Origin: Candidatus Nanoarchaeia archaeon
Lineage (GTDB): Archaea > Nanobdellota > Nanobdellia > Woesearchaeales > WJIZ01
Direction: 5' to 3'
NCBI GenBank assembly: GCA_028279765.1
Contig: JANQND010000019.1
Location: 1 to 64,000 of the forward strand
Length of the DNA stretch: 64,000 bases
Shown here: positions 34,648 through 41,984 of the stretch, piece by piece
How positions within the stretch are numbered: position 1 is the first letter of the stretch
How the letters are laid out: every line of letters starts with the position of its first letter
Made by a program: the position numbers and the translations under genes
Notes under the pieces: model-generated
The model's input: the letters and a program-made list of their open reading frames with translations, nothing else
What the model was told of the DNA's origin: nothing
The model's database searches: none

Positions 34648-34751
34648 TGGAAGAAGAATTTTACAGCGAGCAAAGCATCTATGAGCTGCATGAAGACGAT
34701 GAAATCAATGCTGCTGAGCAGGGATTTATGATGGGATATATGGAGGCGTAA
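34647..34751 (+). CDS. Microprotein 2 of three (34 aa, acidic)
   Basis: 34 residues, strongly acidic: MEEEFYSEQSIYELHEDDEI, then INAAEQGFMMGYMEA. Its ATG shares a base with the previous stop and is preceded by GAGGTGA at good spacing. The C-terminal EQGFMMGYMEA looks like a conserved helix motif rather than random sequence. Function unknown; it may pair with its neighbours. Confidence 0.6.
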   Translation: MEEEFYSEQSIYELHEDDEINAAEQGFMMGYMEA

Positions 34752-34754
34752 ACG

Positions 34755-34874
34755 ATGTGGTGGAATAAACAATCATTTATGGGCTGGGAAGAGTATAAGC
34801 AACGCATTGATTTTATTGACGACTACTTTTTTCGCCAGCAAACACGCGCACAGAGCGTAAAGAATTTGTATTAA
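34755..34874 (+). CDS. Microprotein 3 of three (39 aa, aromatic)
   Basis: 39 residues rich in aromatics and arginine: MWWNKQSFMGWEEYKQRIDF, then DDYFFRQQTRAQSVKNLY. A GGAGGCG Shine-Dalgarno site lies about 7 nt before the ATG, 3 nt after the previous stop. The basic, aromatic composition contrasts with the acidic microprotein 2, as expected of interacting partners. A T-rich stretch follows (34875-34920), a likely terminator. Confidence 0.6.
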   Translation: MWWNKQSFMGWEEYKQRIDFIDDYFFRQQTRAQSVKNLY

Positions 34875-34952
34875 TTTCTTTTGAGTTTTTTATTGTTTTG
34901 TTGTTTTTCAGCACAATAATCTTTTTATATGGCTGTTTGTTTTTAGTCTTCT

Positions 34953-35525
34953 ATGGAGATTTTAAATAAGGACGAATTTTTCATGAATATTGAAGATATT
35001 TGTACTCATATTGAGGAAGGTGCCCTCTTCATTCATCCAACTGATACTATCTATGGTATTGGCTGTGATGCCACTAATAAGGAAGCAGTGAAAAAGATTC
35101 GGGACGTAAAGAACAGAAATGAGAGCCCATTCTCGGTTATTGCTCCTACAAAAGACTGGATCATGGAGAACTGCCATGTGCATGAGAAAGCAAAAGAGTG
35201 GATTGACAAGCTTCCCGGAGGATATACCCTGATCTTCAAACTGAAGAAAAAGGAGTGCATTGCCGCTAATGTGAATTTTGATCTTGATAGTGTTGGCGTA
35301 AGAATGCCTGATCATTGGTTTCTGGAGGTTGCGGACAGGATCGGCAAACCTATCGTTACTACATCTGCAAATAAAGCCGGGGAGAGTTTCATGACTTCTT
35401 TGGACAACCTTAATCCCGAGATTCAGTCTTACATGAAATTTATTGTGTATGAGGAAGAAAAACATGGAAGGCCATCCACGATTGTAGACCTTACCAATGA
35501 AGAGCCTGTTGTCATTCGAAGATAG
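34953..35525 (+). CDS. Threonylcarbamoyl-AMP synthase (TsaC/Sua5/YrdC)
   Basis: 190 residues with the YrdC fold: LFIHPTDTIYGIGCDA, KKIRDVKNRNESPFSVI, PGGYTLIFKLKK, GVRMPDHWF and PIVTTSANKAGE. It makes threonylcarbamoyl-AMP from Thr, bicarbonate and ATP for the t6A base 37 of ANN-decoding tRNAs. It has only the YrdC domain, without the C-terminal Sua5 domain. CTTTTTATATGG about 26 nt before the ATG marks a leaderless promoter. Confidence 0.9.
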   Translation: MEILNKDEFFMNIEDICTHIEEGALFIHPTDTIYGIGCDATNKEAVKKIRDVKNRNESPFSVIAPTKDWIMENCHVHEKAKEWIDKLPGGYTLIFKLKKKECIAANVNFDLDSVGVRMPDHWFLEVADRIGKPIVTTSANKAGESFMTSLDNLNPEIQSYMKFIVYEEEKHGRPSTIVDLTNEEPVVIRR

Positions 35526-35555
35526 ATTTTTATAATTCTACATTTTTTTTCTGGT

Positions 35556-36194
35556 ATGGCTAGCAAAAAGAAAGAACACAGTGAAGGAAAGCTTAAGATA
35601 CTCGCCGCTGGAGACCTTCATGGTGATACTGGCCTTGCAGAGAAGCTTGCTAAGAGAGCGGAGAAAGAAAACGTGGATCTCGTTATTCTCTGCGGCGATC
35701 TTACCTATGCTGAGCAAAGTACTGAAGGAATTGTCGGTCCTTTTAAAGCCAGAAATGAAAAGGTGCTTTTGATTCCGGGAAATCATGAGACCATCGCTAC
35801 TGTAGATTTTCTCTCAGAATTGTATGATGCAAAGAATATCCATGGGTACTCTGTAAAATATAAGGACGTAGGAATCTTTGGTGCAGGAGGTGCAAATATC
35901 GGGCTCTTTCAGATTCCGGAAGACGAAATGTTTGACCTGCTCAAGAAAGGGCACCATAAGATAAAATATCTCAAAAAGAAGATTATGGTTACCCATGTAC
36001 ATCCAGAGGGTTCAAAAATGGAGAAGTTTTCAAAGTTTTTCCCTGGCTCAAGTGGTGTGAAGAAAGCAGTTGATCAGTTTCATCCGGATATCCTATTGTG
36101 CTCGCATGTGCATGAAGCAGACGGTATTGAAGAAATTCTTGGGAATACTACCGTGATCAATGTGGGAAGGAAAGGAAAAGTCATAATTATCTAG
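35556..36194 (+). CDS. Calcineurin-like metallophosphoesterase
   Basis: 212 residues with the metal-binding motifs in order: GDLHGD (about 18-23), GDLTYAE (about 47-50), GNHET (about 75-79), VTHVHPEG and CSHVHEADG. Relatives hydrolyse phosphomono- or diesters; the substrate is not predictable. TTTTTATAATT about 25 nt before the ATG supports a leaderless start. It follows the YrdC gene by 30 nt but carries its own promoter. Confidence 0.88.
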   Translation: MASKKKEHSEGKLKILAAGDLHGDTGLAEKLAKRAEKENVDLVILCGDLTYAEQSTEGIVGPFKARNEKVLLIPGNHETIATVDFLSELYDAKNIHGYSVKYKDVGIFGAGGANIGLFQIPEDEMFDLLKKGHHKIKYLKKKIMVTHVHPEGSKMEKFSKFFPGSSGVKKAVDQFHPDILLCSHVHEADGIEEILGNTTVINVGRKGKVIII

Positions 36195-36260
36195 AAATAT
36201 ATAAATACCTATACCAGTATAGAAATATTTATATAGGAGATTTGCCTTTCTTCTGTTACT

Positions 36261-37031
36261 ATGGCTAATCCGTTTGATGAAGTTATTGGTTCTGGAAATG
36301 GTGATGAAGAAAAGCCGCAGAAAAAAGTTAGTGCAGCCTCTCAAAAAAAAAGCCCAAAGGATCAGGTCCATATTTCGTTCACTATTGATAAGCATATGGT
36401 TGAGCGAGGAATCTTTTCCGTTATTATCATTGTTCTGGCATTTTTTGCATTCTTTGACCCTGCATCATCATGCAACGAAGACTCTAATATAACAGGTAAT
36501 GTAGTTGCAGCAGGCCATCAGGATGAGCCTGCAGAGATTAATCTGCGATCCGAGGGTGAAGAAGAGCAAACCCCGGAGTCCACAACGGAAGCGGAAGAAA
36601 CTGCAGAAGAGAACGATAAGGAAGGGTCAGAACAGGTTGAAGAGAAAGAGGAAGACAATTCTGATAAACCATTCAAGCAGAACTTTGATTTCAAGATTGT
36701 TGAAATTGATTTTTTACGGGATGCAGACAATGATAACAGGCCTTCGAAGATGAAGAGTATTAAGTTTCTTATGAGCAATAGATGGAAAGATTTTACTCCG
36801 CGCATTGAAGTACAGTGGTATGATAAGGCGTCAAACGAGATTATTAAAGAGAAAAAGCGGGCGATTGTTCCGTTAAAAACTATCAATAAAGGAATAACCC
36901 AAAAAGTAACCATTGACAGGTTTGATTCTACTTTCTTTGATCCAACCAATGATCCAGAAACTGTAGTGCTGCACTTGTATGATGCACAAACGAATCTCCT
37001 AATGGATACGACAACCCAAGTTATTTCTTAA
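36261..37031 (+). CDS. Membrane-anchored protein with acidic linker
   Basis: 256 residues. A cytoplasmic, lysine-rich N-terminus (PQKKVSAASQKKSPKD) precedes one membrane helix (GIFSVIIIVLAFFAFF, about 50-65). An intensely Glu-rich linker (about 95-140) follows, and then an extracellular beta-sandwich-like domain (about 145-256: FDFKIVEIDFLRDADNDNRP). No family recognised. ATATTTATATAGG lies about 29 nt before the ATG. An inverted repeat ATATAAATA...TATTTATAT around the promoter (36202-36237) could be an operator. Confidence 0.7.
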   Translation: MANPFDEVIGSGNGDEEKPQKKVSAASQKKSPKDQVHISFTIDKHMVERGIFSVIIIVLAFFAFFDPASSCNEDSNITGNVVAAGHQDEPAEINLRSEGEEEQTPESTTEAEETAEENDKEGSEQVEEKEEDNSDKPFKQNFDFKIVEIDFLRDADNDNRPSKMKSIKFLMSNRWKDFTPRIEVQWYDKASNEIIKEKKRAIVPLKTINKGITQKVTIDRFDSTFFDPTNDPETVVLHLYDAQTNLLMDTTTQVIS

Positions 37032-37032
37032 C

Positions 37033-38475
37033 CTAACCTTTAACCACACCAATAGGTTTTAGCTGAGCAACTATTTTTCCAATTCCTGCATCATCGCTTA
37101 CCTTGACTACTTCATCAACATCCTTGTATGCCAAGGGTGCTTCCTCGGTTATCCCTCTCCATGATGCTGCCTTAATATATATCTGCTCTTTCTCCAGGTC
37201 AGCTTTTAATTGCTCTCCACGCCAGGTCTGGTTTGCCTGTTTTCTGGAGAGGAGCCTTCCTGCTCCGTGAGCGGTGCTTCCGAAGCTTTCCTTCATGGAT
37301 GTTTCTGTACCGACAAGCACGTAAGAAGAAGTACCCATGCTCCCTGGGATAAAAATAGGCTGTCCTGTTTTTTGGTATTTTTCAGGAATTTCCGGCCTTC
37401 CCGGTCCAAACGCCCTGGTTGCTCCTTTTCGGTGCACCCAAGCAGTAAAGGTCTCACCATTTACGGTGTGCTCTTCCTTCTTTGCGATATTGTGAGCGAC
37501 GTCGTAGACCGTATGAACTTCGGTGCTATCTCCAAAAATTTTCCTGAATGATTCTCTGGTATGATGGCCAATCATGTGCCGGTTTGCCCAGGCAAAGTTT
37601 GCTGCTGCGCACATCGCTGCAAAATAATCATTTGCAATCTCGCTGTTTGACGGTGCATAGATCAGGTCTTTTTCCGGAAGGCTCTCCATTATCTCCGGGT
37701 AATTCTCTTCCATTTTCCGTAGGAAATCAGAGCAGGTCTGATGACCTAACCCTCTACTTCCACAGTGAATAAGCACTACTACCTGACCTTCTTCTTTGAT
37801 GCCAAAGATGTCAGCAGTGTTCTTATCAAAGATTTTTGATACGTATTGCACTTCGATAAAATGATTTCCTGAACCCAGGGTCCCAAGCTGTCCTTTTCCG
37901 CGTGATTTTGCTTTTTGACTGATCTTGGAGGGGTCTGCATTAGGCATGGTACCTGACTCTTCACAATTTTCAAGATCTTCTTTGGTTCCGTAATTATTAT
38001 CGACGCACCATTTTGCGCCCTGTTCTAATACGGTTTGCATTTGCTCATCATCAAGCTTGAGCGGTGCCTTAGCGCCAACGCCTGGAGGAATATTTCTGAA
38101 CAGTTCGTCAAGGAGTTCCTTGATTTTTTCGTATGCCTGCTCTTTCTTGATAGTGGTCTGCAGAAGGCGTACTCCGCAATTGATATCGAAACCAATGCCT
38201 CCCGGTGAGATGCACCCATTTTCTGAATCGATTGCGGCAACTCCTCCGATGCTAAACCCGTAACCCTGATGCGCATCGGGCATCATGATGGAATGACCTT
38301 TGATTCCCGGGAGTGATGCTACATTAACACCCTGCTGCAGGCAGTTATCCTGCATCATTTTATCCATGAGCTTTTCTGATGCAAATACCTTCACCGGAAC
38401 GTTCATAGATTCGTCCTTTTCAATAATGTACGAGTATTCATTTATTTTCTTTGGGTTAATTTTTTTCTTTTCCAT
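37033..38475 (-). CDS. rtcB: RNA ligase RtcB
   Basis: 480 residues from the ATG at 38475 (track start 38487 is inside the archease gene's end). Conserved motifs include IMMPDAHQGYGFSIGG, GGIGFDINCGVR, the metal-binding HCGSRGLGHQ (following GSGNHFIEV), and the GTP/guanylated histidine region SMGTSSYVLVG...STAHGAGR. It joins 2',3'-cyclic phosphate to 5'-OH ends, as required after tRNA intron excision. One base separates it from the archease stop (TAAAATG), so the two are an operon. At least four tRNAs in this window need this activity. Confidence 0.95.
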   Translation of the reverse strand: MEKKKINPKKINEYSYIIEKDESMNVPVKVFASEKLMDKMMQDNCLQQGVNVASLPGIKGHSIMMPDAHQGYGFSIGGVAAIDSENGCISPGGIGFDINCGVRLLQTTIKKEQAYEKIKELLDELFRNIPPGVGAKAPLKLDDEQMQTVLEQGAKWCVDNNYGTKEDLENCEESGTMPNADPSKISQKAKSRGKGQLGTLGSGNHFIEVQYVSKIFDKNTADIFGIKEEGQVVVLIHCGSRGLGHQTCSDFLRKMEENYPEIMESLPEKDLIYAPSNSEIANDYFAAMCAAANFAWANRHMIGHHTRESFRKIFGDSTEVHTVYDVAHNIAKKEEHTVNGETFTAWVHRKGATRAFGPGRPEIPEKYQKTGQPIFIPGSMGTSSYVLVGTETSMKESFGSTAHGAGRLLSRKQANQTWRGEQLKADLEKEQIYIKAASWRGITEEAPLAYKDVDEVVKVSDDAGIGKIVAQLKPIGVVKG

Positions 38476-38476
38476 T

Positions 38477-38899
38477 TTAGAGATCATGCACGACTTGTAT
38501 AGTGGTGAGATTCGGCTCCTCTTTTATAAACATGTCGCTGTAGGTTACTGCCTTGATCGCGGTCAGTATTTCATATTTATCTGAGCTGTCTCCCAGGATT
38601 GTTGCTGACAGGGAATAGGTTTCGTTATTCTTTTTTATCTGTAATTCTTTTACTTCTGCTAAAAGGAATCCTTCTGTGTCAAGGTAGAAGATGAGCTCTT
38701 CAAGAAAGTCATATAATAGTGATCGCTTTTTGTTTGATGTGACTTCTATTTTTTTTTCTATTTTTTTTTCTACTTTATCGATGTCAGTCATGATTACTGT
38801 GGTAGCTAGTGCACAGCTTTTGAAGGCATCTTCTAAGTCTTTGCCGTAGGCCAGGAATTTTGCATCAGCAGTATGGTCTAAAAACTCGTACTTTTTCAT
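38477..38899 (-). CDS. Archease, RtcB activator
   Basis: 140 residues, the standard length. The N-terminal YEFLDHTADAKFLAYGKDLEDAF and C-terminal ITAIKAVTYSDMFI-like region match archease; the acidic DHTAD metal site is present. It speeds RtcB guanylation and lets it use other nucleotides. It is the first gene of the archease-rtcB pair, with CTTTTAAATACC about 25 nt before the ATG. Confidence 0.9.
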   Translation of the reverse strand: MKKYEFLDHTADAKFLAYGKDLEDAFKSCALATTVIMTDIDKVEKKIEKKIEVTSNKKRSLLYDFLEELIFYLDTEGFLLAEVKELQIKKNNETYSLSATILGDSSDKYEILTAIKAVTYSDMFIKEEPNLTTIQVVHDL

Positions 38900-38947
38900 A
38901 GGTTTGAGAATTCTTCGAGGTATTTAAAAGATTGGGTTAGAATGTAA

Positions 38948-39301
38948 TCAGTAAGGGATAATTTCAGGCTTTTCGATTTCTACTTCAGATTCTTCTTCCT
39001 GGCTTTCTTCGTCTTGCTCTGGCTCTGAGCTTTCTTCCTGCTGGGTGCTGTCAAAGATGTTAAAGACGGTTTGCTCCTGCTTGGGTGGCTCAGGAGTGGA
39101 AGGATTTTCTGCAAACATGTTCGTATAGGGCTGGGATTTTTCTTGTGGCTTTTCAGCGAACATGTCTGTATACGTATTTGATGACTCCTGTTCTGATAGC
39201 ACTTCAGACGTTGCCGGTTCATTTACCATGTGCTGGAGAAGTTGAATTGCTTTTTTGATATCCTCTTTGGAGTCATGCTTGGTATCAATAGCTATTTTCA
39301 T
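38948..39301 (-). CDS. Acidic low-complexity protein
   Basis: 117 residues. The first 30 (MKIAIDTKHDSKEDIKKAIQ and LLQHMV) look like a folded strand-helix unit. The rest is Glu/Gln/Ser/Pro-rich and probably disordered, with repeated YTDMFAEKP, YTNMFAENP and VFNIFDS, which read as short linear binding motifs. I recognise no characterised family. ATTTATACATC lies about 26 nt before the ATG, a leaderless promoter. Confidence 0.65.
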   Translation of the reverse strand: MKIAIDTKHDSKEDIKKAIQLLQHMVNEPATSEVLSEQESSNTYTDMFAEKPQEKSQPYTNMFAENPSTPEPPKQEQTVFNIFDSTQQEESSEPEQDEESQEEESEVEIEKPEIIPY

Positions 39302-39346
39302 AGATTCACTCTTGGCACAGATGTATAAATAATTTACTGAAGAAAG

Positions 39347-40120
39347 CTAGAACATTCTCTGATAATTAAGCCAAAGATTGTTTTTTGCCTCATCCATGGT
39401 GAGGCCCTTTATTCTTGCAATTTCTTTATAGGATTCGCTTACATAGGCTGGCTGGTTGTGTTTCTCCCTGAATGGGGAGAGGAAGGGTGCGTCTGTTTCT
39501 GCAAAAAGTTGATCTAAGGGGACTAGCTGTATGATTTGCTGAAAGCTTTCTGATCTGACTACATTTGTTGGAATAGAGAAAGAGTATCCTAATTCTGATG
39601 CTTGTTTTACTAATGATTTTTTCCCGCTAAAACAATGCATGATTACTTTTTTCATGTTTTGCTGTTTTAGTATATCGATGACGTCTGCTTCTGCTTTCCT
39701 GGAATGGATAAGAACCGGCTTGTTGATTTTTTTTGCCAGTTGCAATAATTTGATAAAAACTCTCTCTTGCATTTCCTTGTCCTTCCCGTGATGATAGTCC
39801 ATGCCAATTTCTCCAATGGCCAGGATATTGTCTTTGTTTTTTTCTATGAATTGGAGCTCCCTTTGGAAATCTTCTTCACTGAGTTTCCCTGTATTTCCCT
39901 CTTCGTCAAGCATGGCATCAGGGGGATAATATCCCAAAGCAGGTTTGATGATATCGTATTTTTTTGACAATTCGAGTGTTACCCTATTTGATTTTGTATC
40001 TATTCCGTTAGTAAGAATTACTTTTGTTCCTGCTTTCTTTGCGTTTTTTACAACTTCATCTATTTGAGAATAAAGTGTAGGATGATCCAGATGACAGTGG
40101 ATATCAATAAATGCCGGCAT
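39347..40120 (-). CDS. tatD: TatD-family metal-dependent hydrolase
   Basis: 257 residues with the TatD metal ligands: FIDIHCHLDHP (N-terminus), AIGEIGMDYH (Glu), KPVLIHSRKAE (His), IMHCFSGKK (His) and FAETDAPFLSP (Asp). TatD proteins are DNases or phosphoesterases with a TIM-barrel fold. The sequence is complete. TTTTTATAACTCC about 26 nt before the ATG supports the start and a leaderless mRNA. Confidence 0.9.
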   Translation of the reverse strand: MPAFIDIHCHLDHPTLYSQIDEVVKNAKKAGTKVILTNGIDTKSNRVTLELSKKYDIIKPALGYYPPDAMLDEEGNTGKLSEEDFQRELQFIEKNKDNILAIGEIGMDYHHGKDKEMQERVFIKLLQLAKKINKPVLIHSRKAEADVIDILKQQNMKKVIMHCFSGKKSLVKQASELGYSFSIPTNVVRSESFQQIIQLVPLDQLFAETDAPFLSPFREKHNQPAYVSESYKEIARIKGLTMDEAKNNLWLNYQRMF

Positions 40121-40152
40121 AAGAAGATGATTATCTGGAGTTATAAAAAGGT

Positions 40153-40593
40153 TTAGGCTGCTTTATTCTTCAGTTTTTTTAATTCCTTTTGTGTGTCTTT
40201 CATTACTTTTTCGTTATTGTACAGCGCCTTGCGAATATAGTATTCAATTGGTTTGATCCTATGCTTGTTTTGGGGGCTTGCTTTCCTAGAGAGCTTTTTA
40301 CATTCATCAAGCTGTGTTATTAGATTTACCTGAAGCTTTTTTGATAGTTCTAAGAGTACATTCTTTTGTTTACGATATAATACTATACTTTTGAAAATTT
40401 CTTGTTCTTTTAGGGTACTTTCACGAAGAGGTTGTAGATGTTCGTGAAGCGGTGAGCCCGCCCCTCCTCCTTGTGGAGAGCTTGCGAATTCATCAAGTGA
40501 AGAAACTAGTCCCTGTTTATCTCTAAATGTTTTTTCCTCATCAGTTAGTGTTTTTGTCAGGTTGAATCTGTTAAGGAATCCTAAAAAACTCAT
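40153..40593 (-). CDS. Hypothetical helical protein
   Basis: 146 residues, basic and mostly helical, with no membrane segment. A flexible Gly/Ser stretch (SSPQGGGAGSP, about 38-48) separates the N-terminus from a helical C-terminal 90 residues rich in Lys and Leu (LLELSKKLQVNLITQLDECK). Family not recognised. CTTTAAGAAG-type TATA about 26 nt upstream; the divergent panB promoter lies just beyond, so 40594-40666 holds two back-to-back leaderless promoters. Confidence 0.6.
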   Translation of the reverse strand: MSFLGFLNRFNLTKTLTDEEKTFRDKQGLVSSLDEFASSPQGGGAGSPLHEHLQPLRESTLKEQEIFKSIVLYRKQKNVLLELSKKLQVNLITQLDECKKLSRKASPQNKHRIKPIEYYIRKALYNNEKVMKDTQKELKKLKNKAA

Positions 40594-40666
40594 GACATAC
40601 TACTAATCTCTTCCTTCTTAAACATTTCGTTAATTTAATAAATAATACAGCATCCAATATTGCCTT

Positions 40667-41434
40667 ATGAAACGTGATGCTAACCAACTCAAAGCCCTGA
40701 AGGGAAAAGAAAAAATTTCAATGATAACCTGTTATGATTATAGTTTTGCAAAAGCAGTGGATGGTGCTGCAGATATTCTTTTGGTGGGGGATTCTCTTGG
40801 AAATGTAGTATTAGGGTACGAGAGAACGAATCATGTGATGGTTGCTGATATTGTTCGGCATGTGGAGGCAGTTGCCCGCGGCTCAAGAGAGAGCTTTATT
40901 GTTGCTGATTTGCCTTTCGGGTCTTATGAGAACGAAACTGAGGCGATAGAAACTGCCCGGATCATGATAGAGGCTGGTGCCCACGCAGTAAAGCCCGAGG
41001 GCAAGCCTGAGATTGTGAAAGCGATTGTCGCCAAAGGGATTCCGGTCATGGGACATCTTGGTCTTCTTCCACAAACTGCCCAAAAGCTAGGTGTTGTTGG
41101 CCGGCAAGAAGAGGAAGCAAAAAAAATTATTGAAGATGCTCAAAAGATCGAGGAGGCTGGTGCATTCAGCTTAGTGCTGGAGACTATTCCTAAAGAGCTT
41201 GCAAAAAAAGTTAGTGAGGGCATTTCCGTCCCAACTATTGGCATTGGGGCTGGCAGCGATTGTGATGGCCAGGTGTTAGTGCTGTATGATATGCTTGGAC
41301 TGTTTTCAGATTTTTCTCCGAAGTTTGTCCGAAAATATATGAATCTAAAGGATGAAGTAAGAGGCGCTATTGAGCAGTATTCACAGGATGTAAAGAAAGG
41401 GGATTTTCCTTCGGAGAAGGAGAGCTTTAGCTAG
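40667..41434 (+). CDS. panB: Ketopantoate hydroxymethyltransferase PanB
   Basis: 255 residues. The motifs ISMITCYDYSFAKAVD, ILLVGDSLGNVVLGYE, AGAHAVKPEGK, PVMGHLGLLPQ and PTIGIGAGSDCDGQVLV are diagnostic. It transfers a hydroxymethyl group from methylene-tetrahydropterin to 2-oxoisovalerate, the first committed step to pantoate and CoA. It heads a block panB-panD-coaBC/PoK-PPS on the same strand. No ketopantoate reductase gene is seen in the window. TTTAATAAATAA about 27 nt before the ATG is the promoter. Confidence 0.95.
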   Translation: MKRDANQLKALKGKEKISMITCYDYSFAKAVDGAADILLVGDSLGNVVLGYERTNHVMVADIVRHVEAVARGSRESFIVADLPFGSYENETEAIETARIMIEAGAHAVKPEGKPEIVKAIVAKGIPVMGHLGLLPQTAQKLGVVGRQEEEAKKIIEDAQKIEEAGAFSLVLETIPKELAKKVSEGISVPTIGIGAGSDCDGQVLVLYDMLGLFSDFSPKFVRKYMNLKDEVRGAIEQYSQDVKKGDFPSEKESFS

Positions 41435-41572
41435 GAGAAGAGTACAAAGGAGGACATGAAGTCCTCCAAGACAGAAAAATGATGCGAACAGTAAGAGGTC
41501 TTTCGAAGACCTCGGAGAAGAGTACAAAGGAGGACATGAAGTCCTCCAAGACAGAAAAATGATGCGAACAGT
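41434..41572 (+). repeat. 59-bp tandem duplication with hairpins in the panD leader
   Basis: A 59-bp segment (41434-41492) is repeated exactly at 41514-41572. Each copy has hairpin GGAGGAC-atgaa-GTCCTCC; the spacer between them is a perfect hairpin GAGGTCTT-tcg-AAGACCTC. The second copy includes the panD start codon, so the first copy carries a duplicate ATGATGCGAACAGT that opens a 27-codon ORF whose TGA overlaps the panD ATG. Confidence 0.8.
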
Positions 41573-41948
41573 TATGAAGTCAAAGATTCATGATGCCACG
41601 GTTACCCAGGCAAAGCTAGATTATGAGGGAAGCATCACTATTGATGAGGAACTCATCAAAAGGGCAAATATTGTAGAGGGCGAGCGCGTACAAGTGGTCA
41701 ACCTCACTAACGGGGAGCGTCTTGAAACGTATGTTATTGTTGGTGATGCCGGATCAGGCATCATTGGAATGAACGGGCCTGCTGCATTAAAATGCAGCAA
41801 GGGAGATAAGATTCATATTATCTCTTATGCTTTAGTTACTGAAGAAGAAAGAGCAAAGCTGAGAGAGAGTATCATTATTCTTGATGAGCAGAACAAGGTA
41901 AAAAAAGAGATCAGTGAGAGTGAGGAGAACAAAGAGTATTCTTCCTAA
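41559..41948 (+). CDS. panD: Aspartate 1-decarboxylase PanD (pyruvoyl type)
   Basis: 129 residues. [11 protein letters not shown] aligns with the bacterial N-terminus, and the self-cleavage site YEGS (Gly24-Ser25) is at the canonical position; [12 protein letters not shown]-like and [14 protein letters not shown] segments follow. After cleavage, Ser25 becomes the pyruvoyl cofactor that decarboxylates Asp to beta-alanine. Most archaea use an unrelated PLP enzyme for this step, so this is probably of bacterial origin. The start at 41559 lies within a duplicated 59-bp leader and overlaps the stop of a small upstream ORF. Confidence 0.93.
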   Translation: MMRTVMKSKIHDATVTQAKLDYEGSITIDEELIKRANIVEGERVQVVNLTNGERLETYVIVGDAGSGIIGMNGPAALKCSKGDKIHIISYALVTEEERAKLRESIIILDEQNKVKKEISESEENKEYSS

Positions 41949-41984
41949 GAAAGATTAAAATAGGCATGAGGCATTCCATCTTGT

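Noticed and set aside
41434-41572. CRISPR-like repeat array
   Set aside because: Only two 59-bp copies with a 21-bp palindromic spacer, overlapping the panD start; no cas genes.
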